Assembly: GCF_900100705.1 (NCBI RefSeq)
Contig: NZ_FNCH01000001.1
Coordinates: 323,163 to 387,162, forward strand
Origin: Pedobacter terrae
Lineage (GTDB): Bacteria; Bacteroidota; Bacteroidia; Sphingobacteriales; Sphingobacteriaceae
Direction of reading: 5' to 3'
DNA: 64,000 nt
The position numbers were made by a program, and so were the translations under genes. Numbering within the stretch: the first letter of the stretch is position 1; each line of letters begins with the position of its first letter. The notes beneath the pieces were generated by a model. That model was not told where the DNA came from and ran no database searches. It was given only the letters and a program-made list of their open reading frames with translations. This document shows positions 17,981 to 27,506 of the stretch, one piece after another.

Positions 17981-18012
17981 ATTCCCCCGAAGGGAAAGCA
18001 CTTCGGGGGAAT
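17981..18012 (-). other. Strong hairpin between higB and higA
   Basis: Perfect 12-bp arms ATTCCCCCGAAG (17981-17992) and CTTCGGGGGAAT (18001-18012) with an 8-base loop. On the minus strand only a short AT-rich stretch (TATAAAAA), not a T-run, follows. It may attenuate readthrough or stabilise one half of the transcript. Confidence 0.65.
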
Positions 18013-18022
18013 TTAGTAGTAT

Positions 18023-18328
18023 TTATCTATAGTGGTTATTTATTTCTTCAATAATTAGGACCTCAAGGTTATCTTCCTTATCTAACTGACATATCATTCT
18101 ATATGCTTTATTTAGACGTATCGAATGCTTACCTTCATATCTCTTTTCCTCCAATTTTTCAAAATGTAGAGAGCCCATTGCTCTCAATGCATTTGAATTA
18201 GGGGTCGCCTTTAAAATAGTCAGTTTCTTTTTAAATGATTTGACTACTTCTGCAGGAAATTTTGGTTTACCTACCGGCTTATTCTCTGCAAGCACACCTA
18301 GATGCTCGTCCTGAATTATTACCTTCAT
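18023..18328 (-). CDS. higB: HigB-like toxin (RelE/ParE fold)
   Basis: A 101-residue protein of the RelE/ParE superfamily. The C-terminal half shows the fold's signature: LRAMGSLHFEKLEEKRYEGK, then HSIRLNKAYRMICQLDKEDN, then VLIIEEINNHYR. HigB toxins are ribosome-dependent mRNA interferases. Here the core strand SIRLNKAYRM holds the arginines expected for RNA contact. It is first in a two-gene unit with the antitoxin, behind a promoter with three operator-like repeats. Confidence 0.85.
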   Translation of the reverse strand: MKVIIQDEHLGVLAENKPVGKPKFPAEVVKSFKKKLTILKATPNSNALRAMGSLHFEKLEEKRYEGKHSIRLNKAYRMICQLDKEDNLEVLIIEEINNHYR

Positions 18329-18402
18329 TTTTTAAGTTTTTAGTTTAATTTTTTCTTCTATTTCCATATCTGCAATTTTGTTTGTTTTTGTTTTTCGCTA
18401 TA

Positions 18403-18480
18403 CAAATGTAAACGAAAAAATAAACTATCCAAAAATGATAATTATCTAAATGTGATAATTATCTAATTATGATAATTAGA
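18403..18480 (-). promoter_or_regulatory. higBA promoter with three 17-bp-spaced operator repeats
   Basis: Read on the minus strand, TTTG (18433-18430), a 19-base spacer and TACATTTG (18410-18403) match the Bacteroidota promoter exactly. Immediately upstream, TGATAATTATCTAA occurs at 18436 and 18453, and a variant TGATAATTAGATG at 18470, giving an exact 17-base period. The core GATAATTATC is a perfect palindrome. This is a probable HigA binding array for autoregulation. Confidence 0.75.
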
Positions 18481-18524
18481 TGACGATAAATCATACTTCT
18501 TCTTTTAGTATGAATAAACGGTCA

Positions 18525-18770
18525 TTAATTGAGAATTTGGCATATCCTGAGGCTTTCATCGTACATCACGTCCCTAAAACCCTGTATATCAAAGATCCAT
18601 TTGGTTACTGTATCCTTAATGAAGGTGACAGGAAGATTGAATGCCTGACGTATACCTACCTCGTATAACACGTTTGGGTTTTGGAAGCTCAGATCGCAGA
18701 TCGCCATATCGCAGTTGCTAATCTGCTTGATGATGTCCAGTGCAATGTAATCCACAAAACAGAAAATGTC
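18525..18770 (-). pseudogene. Fragment of a nucleoside deoxyribosyltransferase/TIR-like protein
   Basis: The open frame (GTG at 18755; open back to 18770) encodes about 80 residues that match the middle of a larger family. ISNCDMAICDLSFQNPNVLY, then EVGIRQAFNLPVTFIKD, then FDIQGFRDVMYDESLR is the pattern of the nucleoside 2-deoxyribosyltransferase-like/TIR-like fold found in many bacterial defence-linked or sensor proteins. The usual N-terminal strand and the rest of the C-terminal part are missing, and a stop precedes it in frame. It is best read as a decayed remnant next to higBA. Family placement is by motif only. Confidence 0.5.
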
Positions 18771-19100
18771 TCACTTTAAATCTTTTGAGGGGCAACAAAG
18801 ACTTCTTTTTTATATTTTGATATAGTGACTTTAACATTTTAATTCAATGATATTTTTATTTATTGCATTGATTTAAAAACACCTTTTGGTAACCTAGGTG
18901 ATCGATGAATTTTCAGGTTTAATTAAGTATCAAAAATTGTCATCAAATGTTTTATGAACATTTAATCAAATGTTTCAAACAGATCAAATACAAAACTGCG
19001 ATAATAGATAAAGCTCTTGAGTATTATATATGTCTTATAATTAATATTATGTTAAGTTTTATATTTCAATGATACCCTATTGCCTTAAATTCTTATTCAA
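18771..19100. other. AT-rich region without a visible gene
   Basis: No open frame of note and no strong hairpin were seen here. It follows the decayed gene fragment and may be the rest of the same degraded insertion. Confidence 0.35.
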
Positions 19101-20246
19101 TTATAATTCCTGAAGTTTTCTATTTAGCTCCTGAGCTTTGTCGGTAGCTTTCTTTCTTGTGTAGATATCAATCAGTAACTGAACAGTTTTTTTATCATTT
19201 GGATTAATCTCATTGGCACGTTGCAAAGCAAACTGCGCATGGTTAATCAATCCATTGTATTTAGAAGCTTTATCTGCTTCATTTTTACTAAGCGTTTCGT
19301 TAGCTGTATTAATGTAAGCTAAGCTCAATTGATATAGTGCGTCGAAATAATTCTGATCGGTAGATAATGCTTTATCGTAAGCTAAAATTGCTGTGGCATT
19401 ATTTCCACCAACCTGTTGCAGGTATCCATAAAGAAAATACAATAGTTTATTTCCTTTTTCCACTTTTAAATTGCTTTCGATTAATCCTTGTGCTTTACTG
19501 AAATTTTCGGTATCCAACAACAGATTAATATAATCGTTGGTTAAAAAACGGTTAAATGGATTAAGTGCAAGTCCGTCTTCCAGTGTTTTTATCGCAGTTT
19601 CACTTTCCGATTTAACCACATACATCTGCGCCATTTTTTGAAAAACAGATGGATTTTTAATTCCGTTTTCTTTAGCACGTTTAAAATAAGTTAATGCGTC
19701 ATCGTAAGCCTGAATATTTAAGGCACAAATGGCTGTATTTAAGGCTAAAGTAGTATCTGCCGGGAAATTATCGCCTACTTCCTTTAAATCTGCATACGCT
19801 TCTTTAAAGTCGTTGTTAAAGAATGCTTCGTTACCTTTTTCTTGTTTTTTAATGAGGATATTGTGGTTGGAAGCCTTAATTAATCCCGAATTGTCATCAT
19901 AACGGTCAAGTGATTTTGCTTTGGCAACGGCATCAATTGCGTTATCATAATACTTATTGGCATTATTGGGATCGGTATCGATCAAGGTGGCGAACGACAT
20001 CAGATAAGACTTTATTGACCAGGTTTCGGCCCATTTTTTTGTTTTATTATCTTTTTCTGCAGCTTCAATTGCCTTTAAACCTTCGTTTATAATTTTTAAT
20101 TGCTTTTTCTCATCTTCTTTATTGGCAATAGATGCTTGTAACTTGCCTACGGCATTCCGGGCAATTAAGATCTGGCTTTTTTGGGCGACAGCATTAAAAG
20201 AGACGAAAATTAAGGCGATTAATGATATTTTAAAGCAATTTTGCAT
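19101..20246 (-). CDS. Secreted tetratricopeptide-repeat protein (paralogue 1)
   Basis: A 381-residue protein with a signal peptide (MQNCFKISLIALIFVSFNAVAQ, cleavage about residue 22). The rest is helical repeats; TPR-like units are visible in NTAICALNIQAYDDALTYFK, KMAQMYVVKSESETAIKTL and YQLSLAYINTANETLSKNEA. The architecture matches the next gene: same signal-peptide type, a similar KSQ/KSE start, a SFATLIDTD / FASSAAILDS block and C-terminal repeats. It probably arose by tandem duplication. It should act in the periplasm as a binding scaffold; the partner is unknown. Confidence 0.8.
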   Translation of the reverse strand: MQNCFKISLIALIFVSFNAVAQKSQILIARNAVGKLQASIANKEDEKKQLKIINEGLKAIEAAEKDNKTKKWAETWSIKSYLMSFATLIDTDPNNANKYYDNAIDAVAKAKSLDRYDDNSGLIKASNHNILIKKQEKGNEAFFNNDFKEAYADLKEVGDNFPADTTLALNTAICALNIQAYDDALTYFKRAKENGIKNPSVFQKMAQMYVVKSESETAIKTLEDGLALNPFNRFLTNDYINLLLDTENFSKAQGLIESNLKVEKGNKLLYFLYGYLQQVGGNNATAILAYDKALSTDQNYFDALYQLSLAYINTANETLSKNEADKASKYNGLINHAQFALQRANEINPNDKKTVQLLIDIYTRKKATDKAQELNRKLQEL

Positions 20247-20293
20247 GAGCTAAATAATGTGATAAAACCGTAATAAACCATAAAAATAAACAT

Positions 20294-20330
20294 AAAAAAA
20301 AGAGCCCCGAAATTTCGGGGCTCTTTTTTT
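20294..20330 (-). terminator. Strong terminator between the two TPR genes
   Basis: The palindrome AGAGCCCCGAAATTTCGGGG with its completing CTCT spans 20301-20324 and is flanked by A-runs and T-runs on both sides. It ends transcription from the upstream TPR gene (20346-21434). Confidence 0.85.
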
Positions 20331-20345
20331 AGATTCGTATCAGAA

Positions 20346-21434
20346 TTATTGTTTAGGCAACGCATCTAAACGCTTTTTGATATCTTCGTAATTTTTAGTG
20401 TCATTTCTAAAAGCATAGATCGTTTTCAACGTTTCTAAAGCGCCTTGGTTTTTAGCGTCAGCTTCTAAAGCTTTTTTATAAAAAGGAAGCGATTTATCCA
20501 ATAATGCATTCATTTTACCCGTTACTTCATTAAATTCTTTTACTTTTTTAGGGTCGATTTTATTTCTGTCGGCCTGTAATTTTAAAGCCTGACTGAAATA
20601 GATATTGCCTAATAGAACCTGGTAACTAGGATTGTTTGGCTCTTTTGCGGCCAATGCTGTTAACATCTGCTCTGATTTTGCTGCATCACCCCTATCAATA
20701 TAAATCTGTGTTTCAGTTTTGATCCAGTCTGTATTTTCAGGAAATTTCGCACTTGCTTCTTTAATTACCGCTAAAGCAGCAGTAGTATCCTTTTGTTTGC
20801 TTAAAGTAGCATTAATGATTTCAGAATACAAATCTTTAGCCTGTGGTGAATTTAAAGAGATTACTTTTTTAAATTGAGTAATCATACCTGGATAATCCTC
20901 GATATTCCTAGCCGCAATACCCGCATTTAAATACATTGCAGTATCTTGTGGATTAATTACGGTTGCAGCCACAAATTTTTCGTAAGCTGTTTTGTAATCC
21001 TTTTTATTATAGGCAATTACACCACCATTTCTAACCGCATTGCTAACATTCGTTTCAGCTAAGCTAATATTATCTTTTTCGCTTCCTTTAGTATCTAATT
21101 TCTTCGCTTCAACAATAGCATCCTGAGCAATTTTTAAGTTTGCATCAGCATTTGCAGTACTTGTTGAATCTAAAATTGCTGCAGATGAAGCAAATAAAGC
21201 ACGGTAAGTCCAGGCTTCAGGCATTACCTTAGATTTTTCATCAGCAATAGCTTTATCTGTATGGGCTAAGCCTTTTGCTAAAGCTTCAAGTTTCTTTGCT
21301 AATGGAGTTGTTGCACTAGAATTGGTTAGCTGGAACATGTTCCAATCGTTTTTGGCGGCATTAACTTCACTTTTCTGAGCAAATGCAGCGCTTACCGCAC
21401 CTGCTAAAACTATACTTAGAAATACTCTTTTCAT
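20346..21434 (-). CDS. Secreted tetratricopeptide-repeat protein (paralogue 2)
   Basis: A 362-residue protein with a signal peptide (MKRVFLSIVLAGAVSAAFAQ, cleavage near residue 20). Helical repeats fill the rest: GVIAYNKKDYKTAYEKFVAA, MYLNAGIAARNIEDYPGMIT and SYQVLLGNIYFSQALKLQAD are TPR-like. It lies only 26 bases downstream of gyrA, so gyrA transcripts may run into it, and a strong terminator follows. Function is unknown; a periplasmic scaffolding role is inferred from fold and export. Confidence 0.82.
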   Translation of the reverse strand: MKRVFLSIVLAGAVSAAFAQKSEVNAAKNDWNMFQLTNSSATTPLAKKLEALAKGLAHTDKAIADEKSKVMPEAWTYRALFASSAAILDSTSTANADANLKIAQDAIVEAKKLDTKGSEKDNISLAETNVSNAVRNGGVIAYNKKDYKTAYEKFVAATVINPQDTAMYLNAGIAARNIEDYPGMITQFKKVISLNSPQAKDLYSEIINATLSKQKDTTAALAVIKEASAKFPENTDWIKTETQIYIDRGDAAKSEQMLTALAAKEPNNPSYQVLLGNIYFSQALKLQADRNKIDPKKVKEFNEVTGKMNALLDKSLPFYKKALEADAKNQGALETLKTIYAFRNDTKNYEDIKKRLDALPKQ

Positions 21435-21460
21435 AATTTTTATTCTAATCTTATTTTTAG

Positions 21461-24055
21461 TTAATTTTCTTCTTCCGTTTCGTTATCTGATTCGCCCTCT
21501 TCTTCTTCAGTATCATCCGCTTCAGCTGTTGTATCCGCTTCCAGTTCTTCGCCGTCTGTAACTACAACATCAGTTAAATCTACTGTTTCTTCTTCATCTT
21601 CCTCGTGATCGATTTTAGTTACCGAAGCAATCTCGTCTTCACCTTTTAATGAGATTAAACGAACACCTTGTGTGGCACGGCCCATTACCCTTAGCGCTGA
21701 AACCGGAATTCTGATTACAATGCCCGAACGGTTAATGATCATCAAATCTTCGCTATCAGTAACGTCTTTTATAGACACTAATTGTCCGGTTTTTTCGGTA
21801 ACGTTAATTGTTTTTACTCCTTTACCACCACGGTTGGTTACACGGTAATCTTCAATATCGGTACGTTTACCGTATCCTTTTTCTGATACTACTAACACCG
21901 TAACCTCAGGATTGTTTACAGCAATCATGCCAACAACTTCATCCTGATCGTGCGCAAGCCTTACACCACGTACACCGGTAGCAGTTCTACCCATCGGACG
22001 AACGGTACTTTCATTGAAACGGATTGCCCTACCTGAGCGTAATGCCATCACAATTTCGCTTTGTCCGTTAGTTAAACAAGCTTCCAACAAGATATCGCCT
22101 TCGTTAATGTTGATGGCATTGATACCATTTACACGTGGGCGTGAATACGCTTCAAGAGAAGTTTTCTTAATGGTACCTTTTTTAGTACACATAATAATGA
22201 AGTTGTTCTCTAAATATTCCTGATCTTTAAGGTTTTTAACTTTAATATAAGCCTTAATTTTCTCTTCTTTCGGGATGTTGATGATATTCTGTATAGCCCT
22301 TCCTTTGCTGGTTCGCGAACCTTCCGGAATTTCGTACACCCTTAACCAGAAACATCTTCCGGCTTCGGTAAAGAATAACATGTAATTGTGGTTGGTGGCA
22401 ACAAGCATGTGTTCAATAAAATCCTCATTTCTTGAAGTACTGCCTTTAGAACCTTTTCCACCCCTGCCCTGCGCTTTAAATTCGCTTGCCGGAGTACGTT
22501 TTACGTAACCTTCATGAGAGATGGTGATTACCACTTCTTCATCATCGATGAAATCTTCCATGCTCATGTCTTCAGCAGAGTGAACGATGGTGGTTTTACG
22601 TTCATCGCCAAACTTCTGTCTTATTTCTTCCAGCTCATCTTTGATGATTTTCATCCGTAAACCTTCATCTGCCAGAATAGATTTTAAATATTCGATGGTT
22701 TTCATCAATTCGGCATATTCTTCTTTGATCTTATCACGCTCCAGTCCTGTTAAACGACGCAAAGTCATATCCAGAATCGCACGTGCCTGAAGGTCGCTCA
22801 GTCCGAATTTCTCCATTAAGCCTAAACGGGCTTCTTCTGGTGTTTCAGACGCACGGATCAATTTAATTACCTCATCCAAATGATCTAAAGCGATTAAATA
22901 ACCTTCTAAAATGTGTGCACGTTTTTCGGCTTCGGACAATTCGTATTTGGTACGGCGAACAATTACATCATGGCGGTGATCCACAAAATGTACAATTAAA
23001 TCTTTTAGATTTAACATTTGCGGACGGCCTTTTACCAATGCAATGTTGTTTACACTGAAAGAGGTTTGTAAAGCAGTATACTTATATAGGTTGTTTAAAA
23101 CAATAGAAGCATTGGCATCACGTTTAATTTCGTACACGATACGGATACCATCTTTGTTCGATTCGTCTTTTATATTGGAGATACCTTCCAGTTTTTTCTC
23201 GCCTACCAACTCAGCAGTACGCTCAATCATCTGGGCTTTGTTAACCTGGTAAGGAATCTCGGTAACAATAATTACTTCACGGTCTTTAATGCTTTCAATT
23301 TCAGCTTTTGCACGCATAACAATACGTCCACGGCCGGTTTCAAAAGCTTCTTTTACGCCAGTATAACCATAAATGATACCACCCGTAGGGAAATCCGGAG
23401 CTTTTACAAACTTCATTAATTCCTCTATGGTAATATCTCTGTTATCAATATAATTTACAACCCCATCAATCACTTCCGTTAAATTATGTGGCGCCATATT
23501 GGTGGCCATACCTACCGCGATACCGGAAGATCCGTTCACCAATAAGTTAGGGATTTTTGCAGGTAAAACAGTTGGCTCCTGTAAAGTATCATCAAAGTTT
23601 AACTGAAAATCTACCGTATCTTTATTGATATCAGCAAGCATTTCTTCCGCAATTTTAGAAAAACGCGCCTCGGTATAACGCATCGCCGCCGGAGAGTCTC
23701 CATCAATGTGGCCAAAGTTTCCCTGACCATCAACCATTGGGTAGCGTAAGCTCCAATCCTGAGCCATACGAACCATGGTAAAATATACAGATGCATCACC
23801 ATGCGGGTGATACTTACCCAGAACCTCCCCTACAATACGGGCAGATTTTTTATGTGGTTTATTACTGGTTACACCAAGATCAAGCATACCATATAAAACA
23901 CGGCGGTGTACCGGTTTTAATCCATCGCGTACATCGGGCAAGGCCCTCGATACAATAACCGACATTGAGTAATCAATGTAGGCCGATTTCATCTGCTCTT
24001 CTATGTTAATTGGAATGATTTTGTCGTTCTGCTGATTTTCTAAATCTTCTGCCAT
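21461..24055 (-). CDS. gyrA: DNA gyrase subunit A
   Basis: An 864-residue subunit that breaks and rejoins DNA in ATP-driven negative supercoiling with GyrB. The N-terminal breakage-reunion domain is intact, with the catalytic Tyr at 127 (MRYTEAR). The gyrase-specific GyrA box (QGRGGKG) is present, which separates it from ParC, and the beta-pinwheel C-terminal domain follows. The quinolone-determining region reads [18 protein letters not shown]: the positions matching E. coli Ser83 and Asp87 are Ala88 and Phe92. The last 45 or so residues form a very acidic tail. A TPR gene follows after 26 bases. Confidence 0.97.
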   Translation of the reverse strand: MAEDLENQQNDKIIPINIEEQMKSAYIDYSMSVIVSRALPDVRDGLKPVHRRVLYGMLDLGVTSNKPHKKSARIVGEVLGKYHPHGDASVYFTMVRMAQDWSLRYPMVDGQGNFGHIDGDSPAAMRYTEARFSKIAEEMLADINKDTVDFQLNFDDTLQEPTVLPAKIPNLLVNGSSGIAVGMATNMAPHNLTEVIDGVVNYIDNRDITIEELMKFVKAPDFPTGGIIYGYTGVKEAFETGRGRIVMRAKAEIESIKDREVIIVTEIPYQVNKAQMIERTAELVGEKKLEGISNIKDESNKDGIRIVYEIKRDANASIVLNNLYKYTALQTSFSVNNIALVKGRPQMLNLKDLIVHFVDHRHDVIVRRTKYELSEAEKRAHILEGYLIALDHLDEVIKLIRASETPEEARLGLMEKFGLSDLQARAILDMTLRRLTGLERDKIKEEYAELMKTIEYLKSILADEGLRMKIIKDELEEIRQKFGDERKTTIVHSAEDMSMEDFIDDEEVVITISHEGYVKRTPASEFKAQGRGGKGSKGSTSRNEDFIEHMLVATNHNYMLFFTEAGRCFWLRVYEIPEGSRTSKGRAIQNIINIPKEEKIKAYIKVKNLKDQEYLENNFIIMCTKKGTIKKTSLEAYSRPRVNGINAININEGDILLEACLTNGQSEIVMALRSGRAIRFNESTVRPMGRTATGVRGVRLAHDQDEVVGMIAVNNPEVTVLVVSEKGYGKRTDIEDYRVTNRGGKGVKTINVTEKTGQLVSIKDVTDSEDLMIINRSGIVIRIPVSALRVMGRATQGVRLISLKGEDEIASVTKIDHEEDEEETVDLTDVVVTDGEELEADTTAEADDTEEEEGESDNETEEEN

Positions 24056-24285
24056 AAATTATTATTCTCGCTACTTAAAAACGATATTAAAAAAGGGTGT
24101 TACTATAACCTTGCGAATTTAGCAAAATTTAGCCGGATTAAGGCATTGTGGAAAATTTTTGACCTTTGTGATAGGTTTTTGATATCTGAAGGATTTTTAA
24201 TTTGTTGGAAGCCCGTTTAACGCATTTCGCATAGCGCAGGTAATCGAGATTGTAAGTTTTTTTTTGGAAATGTAGGGTGCTGTGT

Positions 24286-24363
24286 TAGTGGCGGTCTGCA
24301 GCCCTGCTACCGCTGCAAGTCCTCCCCGATGAAAAAATCGGGATGCGGGCTTTCCGCTATATC
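24286..24363. repeat. Intergenic palindrome-rich element upstream of the TetA-like gene
   Basis: In the 24056-24477 gap, bases 24286-24363 are GC-richer than the flanks and hold nested inverted segments: GGCGGT...ACCGC, CCCCGAT (24324-24330)...ATCGGGA (24337-24343), and a final CCGCTATATC. It resembles a recurring Bacteroidota intergenic repeat, but only one copy is in this window. Nothing else was seen in the gap. Confidence 0.45.
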
Positions 24364-24477
24364 AGGTTTATGAACAGGGGTGCTGTATGAAATACTGAGT
24401 TAGACCTCTCCGTTTTGTAAAACTAAAATTCACATTTTTAAGTAATTCTGATACTTTTGTTTTTCAACCTTTTGAAG

Positions 24478-25689
24478 ATGGCAAACGAGAAGAAATCTGC
24501 AATGAGTTTTATTATGGTAACCCTCCTGATCGATTTTACAGGCTTTGGGCTAATCATTCCGGTATTACCTAAACTTATACAGGATTTTACCGGTGGCGGT
24601 TTCGGCTTGGCAGCAGAATATGGTGGCTGGCTTACGCTGGCCTATGCAACAGTACAGTTTATATTTTCTCCGGTTATCGGCGCCATGAGCGATCGGTATG
24701 GAAGGAGGCCTATATTATTAAGTTCTTTGTTTGGTCTAGGTATCGATTATATCTTTTTAGCCTTTGCCCCTTCCATTATATGGCTATTTGTAGGGCGTAT
24801 CATTGCAGGGATTACAGGTGCCAGTTTTACAACGGCTCAAGCTTACATTGCAGATGTTTCGCCTCCTGAAAAACGGGCACAGAACTTCGGTCTGGTTGGC
24901 GCGGCATTCGGTGTTGGCTTTATTTTGGGTCCAGTTTTAGGCGGTATTTTTAGCCATTTTGGTACCCGGGTTCCTTTTATGGTTGCTGCAGGTTTATCAT
25001 TAATTAACTGGCTTTATGGTTACTTTATATTGCCAGAATCTTTACCAGTAGAAAAACGCAGGGCTTTTGACTGGAAGAGAGCGAATCCAATCGGCTCACT
25101 GCGGAGTATCGGTAAATACCCGGCATTGGCGGGTCTGATGGCGACATTATTCTTATTGTATTTTTCCAGTCACTCCGTGCAATCTAACTGGACTTTTTAC
25201 ACCATGGAAAAATTTAACTGGGATGCAGCATGGGTGGGTTATTCGCTAGGTTTTGTAGGGTTGGTTATTGGAATTGTACAGGGGGGATTGATCAGGGTAA
25301 TTTTACCTAAAATAGGCGAAAAGAAAGCCGTTTACTTTGGTCTTATATTATATATAATCGGCTTTATAGCCTTTGCATTTGCATCTAAAGGCTGGATGAT
25401 GTTTGCCTTTATGCTCCCTTACGGTTTGGCCGGAATTGGCGGACCTGCTATGCAGGGACTCATTTCCAATCAGGTGCCAGCTAATGCGCAGGGCGAAATG
25501 CAAGGTGTTTTAACTGGTTTACAAAGTTTAGCTGCCATATTTGCGCCCTGGGTAATGACACATATTTTCGCTTATTTTATAGAAGGAAAAGCACCTGTTT
25601 ATTTCCCTGGGGCACCGTTTATATTGAGCGCGGTGTTAACGTTGGCCGGCTTGTTTATTTGTTTGAGAAGTTTGAAGAAATATCATTAA
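24478..25689 (+). CDS. TetA-like MFS drug exporter (TCR/Tet family)
   Basis: A 403-residue, twelve-helix exporter. LIDFTGFGLIIPVLPKLIQD in helix 1, GAMSDRYGRRPIL in loop 2-3 and GAAFGVGFILGPVLGGIF in helix 5 (motif C of antiporters) are classic for the Tet/TCR group of drug:H+ antiporters. An ATG at 24478 is preferred over a TTG at 24457 because family members begin a few residues before helix 1. Close relatives pump tetracycline, but many chromosomal members do not, so drug specificity is unproven. Confidence 0.87.
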   Translation: MANEKKSAMSFIMVTLLIDFTGFGLIIPVLPKLIQDFTGGGFGLAAEYGGWLTLAYATVQFIFSPVIGAMSDRYGRRPILLSSLFGLGIDYIFLAFAPSIIWLFVGRIIAGITGASFTTAQAYIADVSPPEKRAQNFGLVGAAFGVGFILGPVLGGIFSHFGTRVPFMVAAGLSLINWLYGYFILPESLPVEKRRAFDWKRANPIGSLRSIGKYPALAGLMATLFLLYFSSHSVQSNWTFYTMEKFNWDAAWVGYSLGFVGLVIGIVQGGLIRVILPKIGEKKAVYFGLILYIIGFIAFAFASKGWMMFAFMLPYGLAGIGGPAMQGLISNQVPANAQGEMQGVLTGLQSLAAIFAPWVMTHIFAYFIEGKAPVYFPGAPFILSAVLTLAGLFICLRSLKKYH

Positions 25690-25722
25690 TTCCAAATGAG
25701 GCTGTATCTCTATAATAAAGGT

Positions 25723-25831
25723 CGTCATCTCGACTGAAGCGCAGCGGAATGGAGAGATCTACCTTCGAGATAGATTTAGCTTCGCTGAGCCTTCGGGTTC
25801 TCGACTTCGTTACACTCCGCTCGAAATGACG
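25723..25831. repeat. Dispersed palindrome CGTCATCTCGA...TCGAAATGACG
   Basis: Ends CGTCATCTCGA (25723-25733) and TCGAAATGACG (25821-25831). The interior has GCAGCGGAATGGAGAGATCT and TTCGCTGAGCC, shared with the copy at 33816. A box reading GAGGCTGTATCTC lies just before it at about 25698-25710, like the outer boxes around 37638 and 45308. Confidence 0.75.
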
Positions 25832-25855
25832 ATCACTTGGTTGGGAGTAGAAATA

Positions 25856-27208
25856 TTACAACAACTCATTAGCCAAATTGGCCAGTTCGCTCCGCTCCCC
25901 TTTTTGTAAAGTAATATGTGCATAAAGCGGATGGTTTTTCGCATTTTCTATCAGGTACGAAAGTCCATTACTTTCCGAATCGAGGTACGGGGTATCAATT
26001 TGATAAATATCGCCTGTAAAAACAATTTTGGTATGCTCCCCTGCCCTTGAAATGATAGTTTTTACCTCGTGTGGTGTTAAGTTTTGTGCTTCATCAATGA
26101 TGAAAAAGATTTTGGTGAGGGTTCTGCCTCTAATAAAAGCCAACGGAGCAATGGCTATTTTCTCGGTCGTAATCAGTTCATCAATCTTTTCCGACATTTT
26201 ATCGTCGCCAATAAATTGCTCTTTAATAAAGCGTAAATTATCCCAAATGGGCGCCATAAAAGGATCGGTTTTCGATTTTGCATCACCTGGAAGGAAGCCA
26301 ATATCTTTATTGCTTAAAGAAACAATTGGCCTGGTAACATAAATCTGCCTAAAATTTTTACGCTGTTCTAAAGCGCTGGCTACTGCCAGCAAGGTTTTGC
26401 CGGTTCCGGCATTTCCCTGAATGCTCACCAGCTTAATCTCCGGATCTAACAGTGCGTGGATGGCAAATGCCTGTTCGATATTTTTAGGTTTGATTTTAAA
26501 TATCGCATCAGTAGAAACTGCCGAAATGGTTTTTAAGTTATTATTGTAAAATACGTTGGCCGTTTTCCTTTTATTTTTTAAAACGTAAAAATGATTGCCA
26601 TTTTTGGGCGGCAGTGTTATTTCAGTCGCATCAATAAATGATTGTTTTTTTACCCTCTCTATAATTTCAACCGGAAAATCTGTTATTTCGGTTGTTCCGG
26701 CATAGAGTTCATCTACGTTTTTGATCTTGCCTGTTTCGTAATCTTCTGCATTTAAATCCAAAGCTTTTGCTTTTAACCTCAGGCAAATGTCTTTAGATAC
26801 CAGTACTACTTTTTGATCTGGATATTCTTCTTTTAAACTTAATGCTGCGTTTAAAATCTTATGGTCGGTTTTGCCTTTACCATACACTTCTTCAGCATTT
26901 ATAGTTAAGGGTTTTTCATTTAAAATCACCTTAAATTTTCCTGATTCTGGACTTTTTAGTGAGACCCAATCGCTGATGAGTTTTTGTTTGGAAGTTTCAT
27001 CAATGAGTCGGATAAAACTTCTGGCTTCAAAATTTCGGGTATCATTACCGCTTTTAAAATGATCAAGCTCTTCTAAAACCTGGATCGGAATGGCTACATC
27101 GTGTTCATGAAAGTTATTGATCGCATCATGATCATATAAAATAACCGAGGTATCTAAAACAAATATCTTTTTTGAAGGACTGGAGATTGATTTACCTTTT
27201 TTGGCCAT
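25856..27208 (-). CDS. PhoH-family ATPase with N-terminal PIN domain
   Basis: A 450-residue protein of the PIN-PhoH (PhoH2/YlaK) architecture. The PIN nuclease domain fills the first 150 or so residues: KIFVLDTSVILYDHD opens it, and the acidic residues in ELDHFK and KTDHKILNAAL follow. The PhoH ATPase occupies about 230-450, with Walker A GNAGTGKT near residue 266, Walker B FIIDEAQNLTPHE near 370 and TGDIYQID. Such fusions are RNA helicase/RNase proteins. Length is normal and no partner antitoxin gene is adjacent. Confidence 0.92.
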   Translation of the reverse strand: MAKKGKSISSPSKKIFVLDTSVILYDHDAINNFHEHDVAIPIQVLEELDHFKSGNDTRNFEARSFIRLIDETSKQKLISDWVSLKSPESGKFKVILNEKPLTINAEEVYGKGKTDHKILNAALSLKEEYPDQKVVLVSKDICLRLKAKALDLNAEDYETGKIKNVDELYAGTTEITDFPVEIIERVKKQSFIDATEITLPPKNGNHFYVLKNKRKTANVFYNNNLKTISAVSTDAIFKIKPKNIEQAFAIHALLDPEIKLVSIQGNAGTGKTLLAVASALEQRKNFRQIYVTRPIVSLSNKDIGFLPGDAKSKTDPFMAPIWDNLRFIKEQFIGDDKMSEKIDELITTEKIAIAPLAFIRGRTLTKIFFIIDEAQNLTPHEVKTIISRAGEHTKIVFTGDIYQIDTPYLDSESNGLSYLIENAKNHPLYAHITLQKGERSELANLANELL

Positions 27209-27288
27209 TGGGTAAATTTAATATTTTAAGGATAAAATATGGTGATTTTTTTAAATGTTTGGGGATTTGTGATGTTAATTGGCGCGAT

Positions 27289-27431
27289 CGTCATGCTGAT
27301 CCGATAGTGATCGGATTTATTTTACAAGTTAAATAGTGTTTTCAGTTGCCTTGTAGCTACTACGTAGTCAGCATCTTCATATATATAGACCTGAAATAAA
27401 TCCGATCGCTAGCTATCGGATCAGGGTGACG
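27289..27431. repeat. Dispersed palindrome with GATCCGATAG arms
   Basis: Starts CGTCATGCTGATCCGATAG at 27289 and ends CTATCGGATCAGGGTGACG at 27431, giving long imperfect arms. A central segment repeats AAATAAATCCGATCG-like bases. It is related to the copies at 9671 and 45367. Confidence 0.75.
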
Positions 27432-27465
27432 ACTGCAGTTGTAGGACTAAAATTTTAAGCAAAAT

Positions 27466-27506
27466 AAAACGGGGATCTTCTTCTTTCGATTTAGTTTCCC
27501 CGTTTT
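27466..27506 (-). terminator. Terminator downstream of the frameshifted gene
   Basis: 10-bp arms AAAACGGGGA (27466-27475) and TCCCCGTTTT (27497-27506). On the minus strand the hairpin ends in TTTTATTTTG. It overlaps the last codons of the small reading frame 27491-27616. Confidence 0.7.

Noticed and set aside
18480..18668. Plus-strand 62-codon frame over the deoxyribosyltransferase-like fragment
   Set aside because: Its product shows no family pattern, while the opposite strand carries a recognisable motif block.
25856..27208. PIN-domain toxin of a toxin-antitoxin pair
   Set aside because: The PIN domain is fused to a full PhoH ATPase and there is no adjacent antitoxin gene.
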